Assembly (NCBI GenBank): GCA_907165065.1
Contig: OU015523.1
Coordinates: 42,769,702 to 42,833,701, forward strand
Source: Caprimulgus europaeus
Lineage: Eukaryota > Chordata > Aves > Caprimulgiformes > Caprimulgidae
Length of the DNA: 64,000 nucleotides
Reading direction: 5' to 3'
The translations under genes and the position numbers were made by a program. Below, in pieces: positions 29,141 through 42,467 of the stretch; position 1 is the first letter of the stretch, and each line of letters starts with the position of its first letter. The notes below the pieces were generated by a model, which saw only the letters and a list, made by a program, of their open reading frames with translations, made no database searches and was not told the DNA's origin.

Positions 29141-29918
29141 CAGGGTCGATATTTGGTCCAGTCTTGTTTAACATCTTCATCAATGACCTGGATGGCTCAT
29201 TGTATCAAGTTTGCTGATGATACAAAGTTGAGAGGAGTGGCATTCAATGAGACCTGGACAGGCTGGAGAGCTGGGCAGAAAGGAACCTGATGAGGTTCAA
29301 CAAGAGCAAGTGTAGACTCCTTCACCTGGGGAGGAATAACCCCAGGCACCAGTACAGGTTGGGGTCTGACCTGCTGGAGAGGAGCTCTGAGGAAAAGAAC
29401 CTGGGTGTGCTGGTGGACAGCAGGCTGGCCATGAGCCAGCAGTGTGTCCTTGTGGCCAAGAAGGCCAATGGTATCCTGGGGTGCATTAAGAAGAGTGTGG
29501 CCAGCAGGTCAAGGGAGGTTCTCCTTCCCCTCTACACTGCCCTAAGTGAGGCCACATCTGGAATATTGGGTCCAGTTCTGGGCTCCTCAGTTCAAGAAAG
29601 ACAGGGATCTTCTAGAGAGAGTCCAGTGATGTGCCACAAAGATGATGAGGGGCCTGAAGCATCTGCCTTATGAGGAGAGGCTGAGAGATCTGGGACTCTT
29701 CAGCCTGGAGAGGAGAAGATTGAGAGGAGACCTATCAGTGTCTATAAATACCTGAAGTGTGGGGGACAAATGGATGGGGCTGGGATTTTTTCAGTGGTGC
29801 CCAGTGACAGGACAAGGGGCAATGGGCAAAAACTGGAACAACAAAAGCTTTGGCAGAGGGGTTGGACTAGATGATCTCCTGAGGTCCCTTCCAACCCCTA
29901 CCATTCTATGATTCTGTA
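29141..29918 (+). mobile_element. CR1 LINE fragment, 5'-truncated and internally deleted
   Basis: A CR1 copy in plus orientation, antisense to CNKSR2. The reverse transcriptase frame has decayed: the FADD catalytic motif is still readable at 29210-29221 (KFADDTKL), but the coding sequence is split into two frames (29069-29290 and 29290-29673). The 3' tail 'aggtcccttccaacccc' and 'ccattctatgattctgt' is at 29882-29917. Compared with the copy at 54.7 kb, the segment containing 'gaacaggttgcccagagaag' and the following 100 or more bases is missing between about 29840 and 29855. The 5' edge is approximate: similarity is clear from 'gatatttggtccagtcttg' onward. Confidence 0.94.
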
Positions 29919-31625
29919 ACATTTAAAGCTCCATTAAATGTTATCAGTTTTATTACCATATATTGGCATCAAAGGTGACTGGAAACAGAAAAACAAAACA
30001 GATGGTACAGAAAAGTGAAAATGAAAGTTCTTGAATTATTTCACTCAGTTTCTGACCAACAGAATTAGCTCTTTTTTCTTCTATTAGATCACTAGCAGAC
30101 CTGAGTGATTCAGTAAGACAACATGCCATGAACTAACTGCACCCAGTTTGAGAGTTTCTCAAGAAACAAGCACTCAAGATAGTGAAACCTAATCACAACA
30201 TCATCTGCTTACTAATTATGGAATCGTTCTGTCCAGTAATCTCTTTTCATGAACACATGTTTTGCTTTGCTTGTGAGAATTATCCTTCCTTTGGAGGGGA
30301 AAGGCTGTTTGCTGTAGGAGGATTTTGAATTTAAGACTCACTGCTATTGCATAGGAAGCTGACACATTCACATTGCTCAGACTTCCAAGGAATGACTAGC
30401 TAATTTGTTTTTAATTAAAATGCTCAACTAATTTCACAATACTACGTATTTGATTTCAGTTTTCTTGTTCCAGCATAATTTCAAGACCTTGGGAACAAAA
30501 AGCAATTTTTAGAAGACAGGCCTGGGTTCTGCCCAACCAACCAAAACTTTCAGCTCCTACAAGAAAATATCTAACAACTCCTTTAGTTTTCCTCTGAAAG
30601 TATAAGAAGCCTGTTTGTGTTAGAATACTTAAAGAATCTTACAAGCTTCCAGTAACTATTACACATTTAAAAAATTTTGGTTAAATATTCCTTGGTTAAA
30701 GAGTTGGACTGTAAGTAGGATCAAGTGTCTATTTGGCTTATGTGAAAGGCAAATTTCCATGAACTCTGAGTTTGCCCAGAGCCAGGACAGCAAGGGGTCC
30801 ACTCTTACACAGCAGGTATCCTCTCCCCACTGCGAAGACAAGGTACATGGGTTGTCACTGGAAACACATCCAGAGGCTGACACAGGCAAAATAATGCATT
30901 TTTCCTTGCCTTTACTCTCAGAAACATCTCATTCACCATTTGTGGGTTGTTTTCTTGTCTGTATGTGTCTTTGGAGGATGGAAGAAGGAGAAGGAGGGAA
31001 ATTCAGCCCAAGGAACATATCGGAGCTTGGATGGCTCTGGGACACATTCATAGGGTGCAGCCATGTCAGTTTACAGCAGAGTTTAACCAGTGGCTCTGAA
31101 TGTAGTTACTGTCCAGTCCCTGTCCAGATTCCTGCTGTTCACTTAACGGGCCAAGGCTTTTTAATATACCAATCAGTACAAACCAGCATACTGACAAAAA
31201 AGCCTTTTCACCAAGAGCACACTTTCTGCCCATCAGGCCTCTTTATGGAAAAGATCTTGGACCTATTCAGTGGGTCAGGACCTTCCACGGCAAAGATGTT
31301 GCCACACAGCACAGGAATTATGCTAATTTAATGGAGGCAACACGCTACTGTATTTAGAAAGTTCAAAAGTAAAATGCCTCTGGTTTTTCTGTGCTCCTTT
31401 TCCTGAACAGTTCGCACTGCGGCTCATCAGGTTCATTCTGTATTAATTCAAGCAACCTCTCTGTCTAAATCTAAAGTTACATTTGTTGCTACTTTGCTTC
31501 TACCTTGACTAAATTTTCCCTAAACACCCTAGGCGTCACTGGAGCTTTCAAGTTGGTAGATGCAAAGACAATCTGTCAAATTATGTAGGTGTAAGGAATA
31601 CAGAAGGATATATTATATTATTATT

Positions 31626-31659
31626 AATAATAATTTTTAAAAGTTTTTAAATTATTATT
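31626..31659. repeat. AT-only inverted repeat (11-bp arms, 12-base loop)
   Basis: AATAATAATTT (31626-31636) pairs with AAATTATTATT (31649-31659). It lies within a TA-rich low-complexity stretch. Confidence 0.75.
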
Positions 31660-34600
31660 TTATTTGATGGAAATTAATGGGCTGACATAATATTTTGCAT
31701 ATAGGCTACTGTAATTTGAGTTGAAGAAAAGCACACAAATAGTGCACTTTTGCTACTCATTTTTATCAAAACAATTTATGAATGCATTGGTTTTCAGCAT
31801 AACTATTCAGCACAAGCTGTATCACAGATGTATATTTTAGTTTCACTAAAGTCAGATGACAGTACAACTCACATTTTCTCTCAAATGGTATTTACCTTTT
31901 GTTACTTTGTACAACTTAATTTCTGTTTATCAAAAAACAGTTAATGGATCAGGATCCTTTATCATTTGTACCCACTGATTCCTCGCTGTAATGCAGTTCT
32001 AGATACAGTAAGGCACACAGAAAGATGAGCACCCAACTGCTCCTACAAAAATCAGCAGGCATTGAAAATGCCAGGCCTTTCTCAAGCTGCACTCAGCTTC
32101 CAGCATGCAAAGTATCTAAACAAAGGAAAAGGATTTGGCCAGGCCAAAAAAACCCAAAAAACCAAATAAACAAACAAGTTACCTAACATTCACTGAGAGG
32201 AAGAACGATGACTACATCTTCTTTTGTCACACAGTCCCTGTTCTCAGTATAAGTCTTACAGCAATGACTTCAGTCTTCTGCAGTAACTCATCACTGCACT
32301 TTAGTAATAAATTCTCCTCTCTATTCAGTGACAAACTTATAATTGCAGATTGAAGCTGTATCACAGGCTATGTGCAAAGCCAAAGGATTCAAAGAAGGAT
32401 GCAAAATATCACTATACCGCACCTAGTCGTTTGGTTGAAATTCAAGGAATAACATTTTCTTTCACTCAGTAAGCAACTAGTTTAAGTCCCAGAGCATGAA
32501 GAATGGAAGATAATACTTAGATTCTACCTGTATTTTTGGACTGTAGTGTACCAGTTTCTAATAGATTTTCCACAACTGCTGCTTCTTACAGAGAGGGGGA
32601 TGAGGACCTAAAGGTGACTAAATTAGATTTGCATCTGTTCTGATTCCTTGTGGTTGCTTCAATTTGTGCTGGGAAAAAGTCTGTCTTCTGCAGCAGAGTG
32701 GAAGTACGTAGGGACACAGCTTCAGAGGCCTCCATGGGCCACGGCCTTTCCTCAAACTGTTCATCCGTTACCTGTTCAATTCAGGCAGCTCTAGGGTCAC
32801 AAAGCATTTCTGGTCAAGCAAATAGACTTGTGTTTGTTCCTATCCTTAATGTTATCCAGGCTAGTGACCAAGCTTAAATCTGTCTTGCCAAGTGTTTGCA
32901 ATACTGAAGCACCTTGGCTTAAACACATTCCCAGGACTGAGGGCAAGAAAAGCACCAACCTCCCCCATCAACTCCCTCACCTACATCATTTGAATGAGGG
33001 ATAGGATGCCAATAAGACACACGGACATTCAGGGCTAAAAGTAAGAAAATACATTTTGGCAATGTTAAGTCTCATCTGTCGGGAAACAAAACAAAAGCTC
33101 AGTCAGTTACAACAGACCGAGATAAAGCAACTTGTTACATGAGCATCTAAAATGAAGTTAGCTTAAGCCAAATCAAATAATTATTAATCAATACATTTTA
33201 GTCCAAAAGACACGTTGTACTGTAGGGAATACATCAGAAACTCCACCAATCTTAGAACCAACAGGGACTTGCATTTGTATATATATGAAGGTTAAACAGT
33301 CAACTAAATCTTATTTTGGATGCAAAAAGAGAGGCCTCTATTAGAGTGATGTTTGCTGGGCCCAATTTGCAAGGTCTAAACTCTTGAAAGGAAGCAGGTG
33401 GCTACTTTTTCTTTTTTTCCCTTAATAAACTATCAAAATACCTTTGACAATGCATTTTTAGATGAATATAGTTCTATAACAAATATTCAAATACAGTGGT
33501 CAGGAGTGAATTATCATCACTAGTTTCTGCAAGGCTCTTAGCAAAAAGGGAACATTCTGATCCATTACTTGTTCTTTTCCTTTTCAATTTAGTAACTCTT
33601 TTTGAATTTAAAAAGTTCATTTGTTTTTGAAAACTTCTGAATATTAATTTCACTCTGCAGTTCTACTTTCTATGGTTTTCCAACCCAATAAAACTGTATT
33701 TTTTTTTGCAGGAAAGCAGCATAATTTTAAGAAAGCTAAATTCCTTAGGAAAACATTCTCTTTTTATAGAATTAAACTAAAAAGAAAATACAGTTAAAAC
33801 TTATTATTAATCTGACTGGAGCCCGGCTTCTACTTTCTATAATTAGTCCTTCTTGCTTTGCTCTCACTTTTAATACTCTACTGCTTCACATAGATTAATC
33901 TGAACTAGATATTTCCATCATATGCAGCCTTGAACAGCTGGATGGAATCAATGAATTATTCTTCAAAGATTTTGAAGCTCCATTCAGACTTTCGCAAAGA
34001 TTAACTTTTAATTCCCCAAATAAGTAGAGCGGATACCTTTTTAAGCTGAGCAGTTTTCTATAGATTTTATAATCTCAAGTTAAATCAGTATAAGGCTTCT
34101 AAATATAAACTAGCAAAAGCATACTAAATTCCAGTTTTGAAGCAAACACCACACCTATTGCTTTTCCTTTCATATTTAGGCAATCTGTATTTTAAAACCT
34201 GTTCTTCTTAAATTCATGTTTTCCATTGCTACCTACTTCTGTTGGTATTATTTTCTATTGATGTTTACTTTCTGTTTACATGAATAAATCAATATTATTT
34301 ATTTATTTATTACATGACTTACTGAGCAAAAGATAACCTGGAAAAAACATACTGAGAAATGAAGTGGTAGAAATATGAAGCATTTCTCTGTATCCATTAA
34401 TATTTCAGAAGTATCAACATTTTAATAAGCAAAAAACAACACATTATTCCTGAGTGTTTATGCTTCTTATTACACAGAAACCAAGTGTTTCTGTGAACAA
34501 ATTCACAGCAAAAAAACCTTTATGAAATGTAGTTGTCTTTAAAATATTTGTTTCAACACACCTGCAATTCTAGAGCAGGAAATCATAGCAGAGACATTTT

Positions 34601-37600
34601 CTCCCAGATACAATTTGCAACTCCATTTAGAAGAAATTAACAAGTTAAAGAAGGTAATTTATTCTTAAAACTTCATCCATTTTCCATAAGACCTTTTTCC
34701 TTTAGATACATTTTATGTGTTTAGTTGAATAACAGATTAGTTTACTACTTAATCTAATATTGTGAGTGACATTCAAAATGCTTTTATATAGCCTTTGAAA
34801 CTTGAATTGCTTCCTGTAAACAAAAACATTTGTTTCTTCAATATAAGCTGAAGCTATACAGTTCTGTCTACACAGTTTACCATTTCTTAAATGGACCAGT
34901 GATATCTAAAAAGCTAACATCAGAATAAGTTTCTTGACATTAAAACATGGTATCTATGGACAAGGCAATTCAGCAATCTCCACATGAACACCCACACTGC
35001 CATCTCTGAAAGTAAGAGGGCATTCATTTCCTTTTCAAAAGAAATTAGAGCCATTAGAATATGAGCACATTAACTATTTTTTGGCCCTACCTAATTAAAG
35101 CAAATCAATCAGTCATTTAATTGAGGATCTTGCCTTTGGTGAGGGATGTTGCCCACTCCACTAGGCTTTAGAGGAAAGTGTGAAGACTCAACGATGGGTT
35201 AACTTTGGAGGTATCCAAGTATGCACTTCAATAGCAGCAGAGTGGTCTCACATCCCCCTCCTGTGCCCACACACCCTCTTGCCACCCAATTAGGCAGAAG
35301 TAGACTCGCTCCTGGGGAACAGGGCAGCATCCCCACAGGAGATGTGTGCTCACAGAGCCACGACACACAAGTCCAAAATAACACTTTGAGCTATGTGAAC
35401 AACAGAGATGTTCAATCCAGAACACAGGTTCAACCTGAAGTAAACCACTGGGCCACCAATAGATAGTGTGGACAAAGATCAACTACTTTGATCCAGTGAT
35501 CTGCTCCGAAGGTAGTCAATTCCTTTGTGTCCTAAAGAATAAGAATACATAACTGTCTGTAGTTCTTTTTTTACTTACGTAAGAAGGATCTCATAATTTT
35601 ATTTCAATCCTTTGTGGGAACAATACCTTGCGACAAGTTTTTCCTTAGACTAATTGCATGAATTGCTAATTAGTTGTAAATCACTGCCTTTCACTTTTGT
35701 GAGGAACCTTGTTTCCCTGTGTCATGAAGAAAATGTGTTACATGAAACCATACAGGGCGAGTCCATGGTTTTGAATTCAATTTCCCTTCTAAGTCACCCC
35801 AGTGAACGCAGCTACATGTTGGTATCTGATCATTCAAAGGCAGCTGGACGTGATGCTGGCCAGTCACCCCTCCTGTTACCTCCAGGAGTTTGCACAGTTT
35901 GCAGATGGGAAATATGCTCAGAAAATGGACTTGCAATAGCTTGGTCTTTGAATTTAAGAAGAGATAATTTTACTTTCTCTCTCAATAATACCTGTGTATA
36001 TGTCCTCTCCTACCCATCTTTTCTAGTTCTTCCAGCATTTCTCATTCACGGTTATTTACCAAAATTTACTACTATTCCTTTCATATCAGAGAACCTTCCT
36101 TTTAACATTCACCTCTAAATTTACTGGATGTACAGTCTGTAACAGGAGATTTGAATTCTTAATGCCCCTAGAACATCTTTAATCTAGTTTGTACTCATGC
36201 ATTCAAATATTGTTATCTCACAAGGTATTTAACACCCTCTGTTCTCTGACACCGATATAAAAATACCTTACATTCTGTCATGATCTTGACATCAGTAGGC
36301 TCTTCCCCACTTTTTTAAATCAACCTGTTAGATTGTTCCTCCCGGATTGTCTAATGGGCTAAAGTGACAAGACCTTTTTCTGTCTTCCAAGGAGCAGGGT
36401 TAGAGGGAACTGTGACTGCTTTCAATTAGAAATCTATCATTAACCTTTTCAGCTGCACTTGAAAAATACTCCCTTTCAATTTCAAAATATTATTAAAAAT
36501 TTCATCTTTTAATTATTCAGTCACAGATTTATGTCTTTCTTCAATTGCTTTTGGTTAGCTTTTGCCCCACAAAATCCCATCCATCAGCTGAAATGCAACA
36601 TGGTCAAAAATGATCCAAGTTACGTGCAATACATATACTCATTTTTAATCCTAGGCTTCTGTAAAACATTCAATGCTGTTCATGTCGCCTTGCAAGCTTG
36701 AGCACTAATCGTAGAAGCTAATTAAGCTCTCCACAATAATACATACGTCCACCTGTCACCACAATGAAGTTACTGTGGATTAGAGAAATAAGCCTATGTG
36801 AGTCTGAATGATGTAAGATAATATAACTTTTGAAACCTGTCTCAAATTTGTGCACTCACATATCTTAAACAAATCCCTCTCAGTTTCCTCAAAATTTTCT
36901 GTTGAAGATTATATTAACTGATGCTTCATCGGCTCTAAACACTGCCAGCTCCCTTTACAATCCTTTTTGCTAATTTATAAACGGTATATACTGTATATAG
37001 CAGATGTCAGAATTCTTGGCTCTTATAGCAGAAAACAAGCATTGAAATCCAGGCTATATATAATGATTTCAAACTTATAGCTCTTCAACTTTTGCCAAGA
37101 TTATGCAGTTAGAAACTTATTACTTAAATACTTGTAGAGATCAACCTAGCAAAGATGATGATGTCAGCTTCACTAAAATTGCTAATTCTTTGTGTCCCAC
37201 AGGGGAAAAATGTCAGTGAAACTTTAAAATACAAAGAGATATTGTATTCCACATCACTGTGAAATCAAAGAATGAAAAGCTTATAGAACTCAGCTTGCCA
37301 AGCATTTGATATGGGAGCACTGAAAAAAAAAAAACAAACAAAAAAAAGTATAGCAAAATTTACTAGGAAGCTCACCTTTTAAAATAAAGAAATGCAGTAT
37401 TTTCTTGCTTAAGCTCTGGTAATAAGAAAAGTAAGATATCAAAACCTACCTAAACGTGAAATACAGTGAATAGATTAAACCAATTAATTACTCACTCTTA
37501 GGAAGAATATCTTCATATCTAACTTTTAGAAACAAGGTCTGGGTTAACTTAATAATCACTAAACTACAGCCACAACATGAAATGCAATTGAATATCTAAA

Positions 37601-38186
37601 GCATAGGTGAAGTTTTCAGACAAAGATTATTCAAGCTTTTGACTCGACATCCACCAAAGTAGCAGCCTTTCAAACTCATCCTGTGTCCTGATGCCCTGAT
37701 GGCTTTCATCTGCTTTATTTATTATCAATAGCACTACAGATTCTCGGAATAGACTGTTGTATTTATGCTGAGAATTCTAAAGGAAATAATTGCATTAATT
37801 TTCCTATCACTAGGCTAGCTCCATGCTCATAGGAGGAATAAAGCTATGTCACTAACAAATATATATGATTTCATAGAAGCCGAGCAACTAGCTCTCTCTC
37901 AAAAATAAATGCCATTTTTCAAAATCATTCTTCTGACTATGGTTTACAAATAACAGGTGGGCCTGAGCTAGACAAACACAAGCCTTTGCAAAGCTCCTGG
38001 CTTCTCATATGCCAAGTTTAGCTTCAATAATATCATTACCTATTCACAAGTAGCTCCATACATTCACTCAGTTATACCAAGATGAGTTCATTATCACACT
38101 GTCACTGCACAGGAAAAACATCAAACACAGAGATCTATAATTCTATGTAGTCTATATTTATTAATAGAAATGCGAATGCTACTCAC

Positions 38187-38228
38187 CACATGAAGAATTT
38201 TATTCTCTGTTTCATATACTGTGCAATC
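38187..38228 (-). CDS. CNKSR2: CNKSR2 42-base microexon-like coding exon (human exon 5 equivalent), end of CRIC
   Basis: This minus-strand exon of only 42 bases encodes 14 residues, DCTVYETENKILHV. It has a strong acceptor (a CTTTTTCAG-type tract, with AG at 38229-38230) and a consensus donor GTG|GTGAGT at 38185-38186. Both flanking introns are phase 0. The peptide follows directly after the QQ that ends the 53.7 kb exon and precedes CKTLSG of the 26.3 kb exon, as in CNKSR2. It covers about residues 174-187, the C-terminal edge of the CRIC region. At 42 bases it is too short for ORF-based gene finding and is visible only by splice-site and family reasoning. Its length is a multiple of three and both phases are 0, so skipping it would delete 14 residues without a frameshift. 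Confidence 0.96.
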
Positions 38229-38680
38229 CTGAAAAAGAAAAGCAGAACAGGCAGGTTAAATTGATCCAATTCATTCACCCTTCCTATATTTATCCTTAAA
38301 AAAAATTAAACTGAATTGAAAAGTCTTTAGGATGAAATAAAAGATTTCAAAGTCTCAAAAAAAATGAAAAGATTAATGTAACCAAGTTGTGAAGCCACCA
38401 CAGAAAGGAAACACTGGTAAATGTTTATATCTATTCACTAGTTCTTGTTACTTCCTTCCTTGAAACAGATAACAATCTTCCTCCACTTTACATCCTTTTG
38501 GCACACACCAGCTAGTCACATGAACGCCAGACAAGTGGCTTTAACCAGCAGTCCCTGACCATGGACAAAAATGACTCGCTTCTAGTGGTAACAGTGAAAG
38601 ACAAGAGGAACCAGCAACAGTCTTAAGTAACTAAGAAAAAACTAAGCTGAATAATTCCTGCTGAGCTGAACTGACATGTT

Positions 38681-38819
38681 CGCACACCCTGCCAAAGAAG
38701 TGAAGAAAAACCCCGGGAGGAGGAAGAAGAGACAAGGGAACCACTGGTTGTTTATAACACTCCGTGCCATGGGAGGGAAGACGAGCGCGGAATACAAAAC
38801 GCACTGGAAACCTGAGTCG
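38681..38819. other. CpG-dense patch in the intron near exon 5
   Basis: Eight CpG dinucleotides in 139 bases (38681, 38714, 38763, 38782, 38786, 38788, 38800, 38818), in introns where CpG is otherwise rare. It lies about 450 bases 5' of exon 5 in transcript sense. It is too short to be called a CpG island. It may be a regulatory patch or a recent insertion. Confidence 0.5.
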
Positions 38820-39879
38820 GACCATCTTCTTACACACAGCCTGCTGGGGACTGCAGGCTCATTGTTAGCACCCTATGCAGCATGTGGGGCAGTTTCTACA
38901 AGTAAGGCTAACAGATGGGAGGCTAGGGGCTGTGAAAGTTTTTCTGATAGGCCAAAATCTTAGTGGATACAGAGAAATGGAATTAGTAAGGCAGAGAAAT
39001 TAGTAAGGCACATGAAATAAAAACTAACATTGGTGAAAGAATCACTCCTTTGTAAATTCATCAGATGCTGTAGCTTTACGGTAATTAGTGCAAGCTCTGT
39101 TTAGAATGGATGCTTTATATCCTACCTAATAACCCACCTGAAAATTGTGACTCAGTTTTCATGTTTTAAGTCTCATTTTAAAATCAGTTTGTCCTGTTAG
39201 AAAAACAACTTTGTTATAGGCAACTGTTTTTTAAAAAATGAACTTTTAATCCATGAAACACTTCTAGTTACTCAGGCAAGAAAAGCCAGTGTGTTCTTAA
39301 GCTTTATATAAAGCAACCTATGCAGAAGCAGCAGGATGATCAGGGAATATTTTCCTAATAACAGCTGTTGGCATTCAGGAAACATTTGCCAGTAAGTACA
39401 GCCGGAAAGAAAATCTTACACGTTTAATTATGTGCAGACATCAATGAAGTATTTGCAATCTTAGCAGCAAAACACACATTTCATTGTTACATGTGGGAGG
39501 GCATGTAACATTTTCAATCTGGATACATCTATGTTCTGCATGGCTTCTTATGAATCATTTTGCAAAAATAGCAGGAAGGGATTGCAACATTATATTGACG
39601 AAAAAAATAAAGAAGTGCTTTTAAGCAGACATAATTATTTAATTTGTAATAGGAAGATTTTAAGTTTAAACATTCAGCTTAAAAAGGATATTGTTTGAGA
39701 AGTCTCACTACTAAGTGAAGAAGGGTTCTGGGTTTTTAAATGCTACAGAGGTTTATTGCAACCAAGAAACCAGTGAATAACAGAGAAACACTGCTATGTT
39801 CTTGAAATGAAACTCTTCCACACAATCATGAAGGAAGCTAAAGAAATATGCTTATTTCAGACAAACCAAGACTATACAT

Positions 39880-39910
39880 AAAAAAAAAAAAATATATATA
39901 TATATATATT
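39880..39910. repeat. A13 run followed by (TA)n
   Basis: A homopolymer of A leading into about nine TA units in the exon 4-5 intron. Confidence 0.95.
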
Positions 39911-40261
39911 CCTGAATCTACAAAAGACAGTAAAGCAAGTGGAAAACTTCTCAGGCATCCAGTCTATGTATAGGGGCAGGTGGCCTCACCCTTAAATTTT
40001 CTCCTCAACACACAATTCTCCACAAATCTGGGGTCTGGGAAAAGGAATTACAAAATGAGTTAATCACATAGCAGACAGCTGATTGTTGATGCTACATCTT
40101 CATATTCAGGCAAGAGAAAAACTGACAGTTCAGTAAACCATAAAAGACAGAAAAACTGGAGGAGAGCAAATGCAATGCTTTGGTAAAAAAAAAAACAATC
40201 CCAAAATATACTGTTTCCATACATGAATGACATGCAACTAAACGTAATTCAAGCATGAACT

Positions 40262-40413
40262 CGGGAAAACGTGCAGGAATGCAAAGACCCAGGCCGGCAT
40301 AGCCCAGAGCAGCCCTGAAGTCTGGGATTCAAAGGAACCTAGAAAAGGTCACCAAGCTGATCCCTGCATCGCAGCAAGCTCATTTTAACTTCCTGCGGGC
40401 ATCCCTAGAGACG
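40262..40413. other. Second CpG- and GC-enriched patch
   Basis: Six CpGs in about 150 bases, with locally high GC in an AT-rich intron. No repeat family or ORF was recognised. Confidence 0.4.
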
Positions 40414-41871
40414 AGGGCTGAGACTGCTCCTCAATGATCCCAAGAGCAAAACCTACATGTCACTTTCTTTCATAGTGAACAGTTTATTTCCCCTTAGATT
40501 TTTTAAGTCACTCTATTGCTTTGTGCTTTATCTTTAAGCAAGTACTGCTGCTAACTGTGCCCACCCTCTTCAAACATCCCTTAAGTAGAATGATAAGCTG
40601 AATGCTTATTACTGTGGGCCTTTACCATTTACAATTATTGCTTTTTCATACCCATTTCATTTCAACTAAAAGAGCTTAAAGCACTTGAGAACTATAAAAA
40701 GAGTTGCTAACTATGCAATTAGAAATAAATTTGTGTTCTTAATAGCATACCACCCACAGCTGGAGAACATATCTTTCTCCCACACCTAGACTACAAGCCT
40801 ATATCTTACTCCTGAAATATCTGTTTAATCACAGTATCAAAACATTGCAGTTAAGGTAAGAAACAGATCATATCGCAAGTTAAACATCAACTTTTTTCTA
40901 CTTTAGAAAAGCAGGAACACACAAAAGAATCTACAACCAAGCTTTACTGCTACACAAGCTAACAATATGCTATTAACTGCGTGAAAAAATGTGATTACCC
41001 TCAATCAAAATACACAGAGTAAGGGAAATTTTTTACTTGTTCATTCTCTGAACTTCACGCATATATTAAATGACATATTATAACTAAATCTAGGCTGTAT
41101 GATCTTCCTCTAACCAACTAAACAAAACTTCAGCTGAAAAAGCATAAGATTGTCTTATAAATACACATTATTTTCTAAAATATTTGCAGATTGCTAATAA
41201 AGCAACAAAAGCAGTTTTGTGTTAATGTATAACTCCTGAAGGTGTAGTCAAATATTGGCCATTAGCAGCTTCAGGGAGGAAATGGGACAATATCATCTGC
41301 AAAGAAAGAGAAATAAAAGGGGAATATGATGAAAGAATTTAATTACTCATATCAAATTTTCACTGTCATTTTTTTCAGCTCTGCCTCATGCATCCAAAAT
41401 GGCAAAAGTGACCTTTGTGGAGGCAGTTGGAACTAGGCTAAGATGCTGAAAAAAGAGAAATATGAGGTCCAAAACTGAAAGAAAAAGAAAAAAAAATGCA
41501 GTAAGGGACGAAGATGAGAAAAGCAAGAACAAACCACAACAATCAAGGAGAGGGTTATTCTGCATGTTCAATCCTGGTATAATTTTAAAAACCTGTTTTT
41601 AAGACTAGCAAGATCTATGGCTACAGTACAACTGAGAGGCATTACTCACACTTCTTCCAGAACTTCTGACCTTCATAAACACAATTCTTCATTATTTCTA
41701 CAAAAATTACAAGTTTTATCAGCAAAGATCCTATCATAATGTCATAAGTAATAATTACTAAAGACAGTTAAATTAAACCCACTGAATTAGACAGCACTGA
41801 CTGGTGACAATGCTGAAAAATGTACACCTAACCTGCCCCAGGCATTGCTAGAACAATGCACACCTGAGGCA

Positions 41872-41908
41872 TGGGTGCCATTTTCAACTCCTCTTCACTA
41901 CCCACACA
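41872..41908 (+). repeat. 37-bp exact copy of part of the L2 relic (derived copy)
   Basis: The sequence from 'tgggtgccattttcaactcc' to 'cactacccacaca' is identical to 45093-45129, while the flanks on both sides differ. Only the 45 kb copy sits in continuous L2 context, so this one is probably the derived copy. Confidence 0.9.
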
Positions 41909-42445
41909 TACATAACATACAAGTATTTATGGATTTTATTTTTCAGAAACAACGTTTCTGATGTTTTATTTTTTCATTTTATTTTCTTCTCCTCTCACTA
42001 TTATTGTATTCTTTTTAAACATTTGTCTTAGTATGTCCTAGAAGTGGGGAATGGGATCAGGTAATTACACCAGCACTTTTCTTATTCTTTAGGCCTTCCC
42101 TTTGCACCCAAGTTGATTAAATCTCAACGCAAAAAGTGAAGTATTGGGATCTAGAAGACCGGCTAACTGCTCATATATCCCACAGGTAAAAAAAGTTTAT
42201 GCAGTTGTCCAGCACCATAGCTATGGGAAAATATTCAGCAGAAAACACTTCTATTTTTGCATATATATGATGTAGCTTACAAGTCCGAGACAGTACCCTG
42301 TTGAATTACCTATTGCAATTACCTGTCAAACACTTTTCCTCTCAGGGTACTTGCAGGCTATAATCTTGAAACATACCATCATTATTGTTACCACTACTAC
42401 TACTATTATTATTTGTGGTTTTGTCATGTTTTCCAGGCAGCTGCT

Positions 42446-42467
42446 GCACTGCACTGCACTGCACTGC
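42446..42467. repeat. GCACT pentanucleotide repeat, four units
   Basis: Four perfect GCACT units plus a partial one, following CTGCT. This is a possible short tandem repeat marker. Confidence 0.9.

Larger units (their letters stand above)
26342..38186 (-). other. CNKSR2: CNKSR2 intron between exons 5 and 6 (11,845 bp)
   Basis: A GT-AG intron. It holds one CR1 LINE fragment at 29141-29918, antisense to the gene, with ATTATAAA-type repeats and a small inverted repeat next to its 5' edge. An unexplained 190-codon ORF lies at 30759-31331 and an AT hairpin at 31626-31659. The rest is featureless AT-rich sequence. Confidence 0.92.

Noticed and set aside
35654..36118. 154-codon plus-strand ORF
   Set aside because: The peptide has no recognisable domain and lies in ordinary AT-rich intron with no promoter or splice context, so chance is the simplest explanation.
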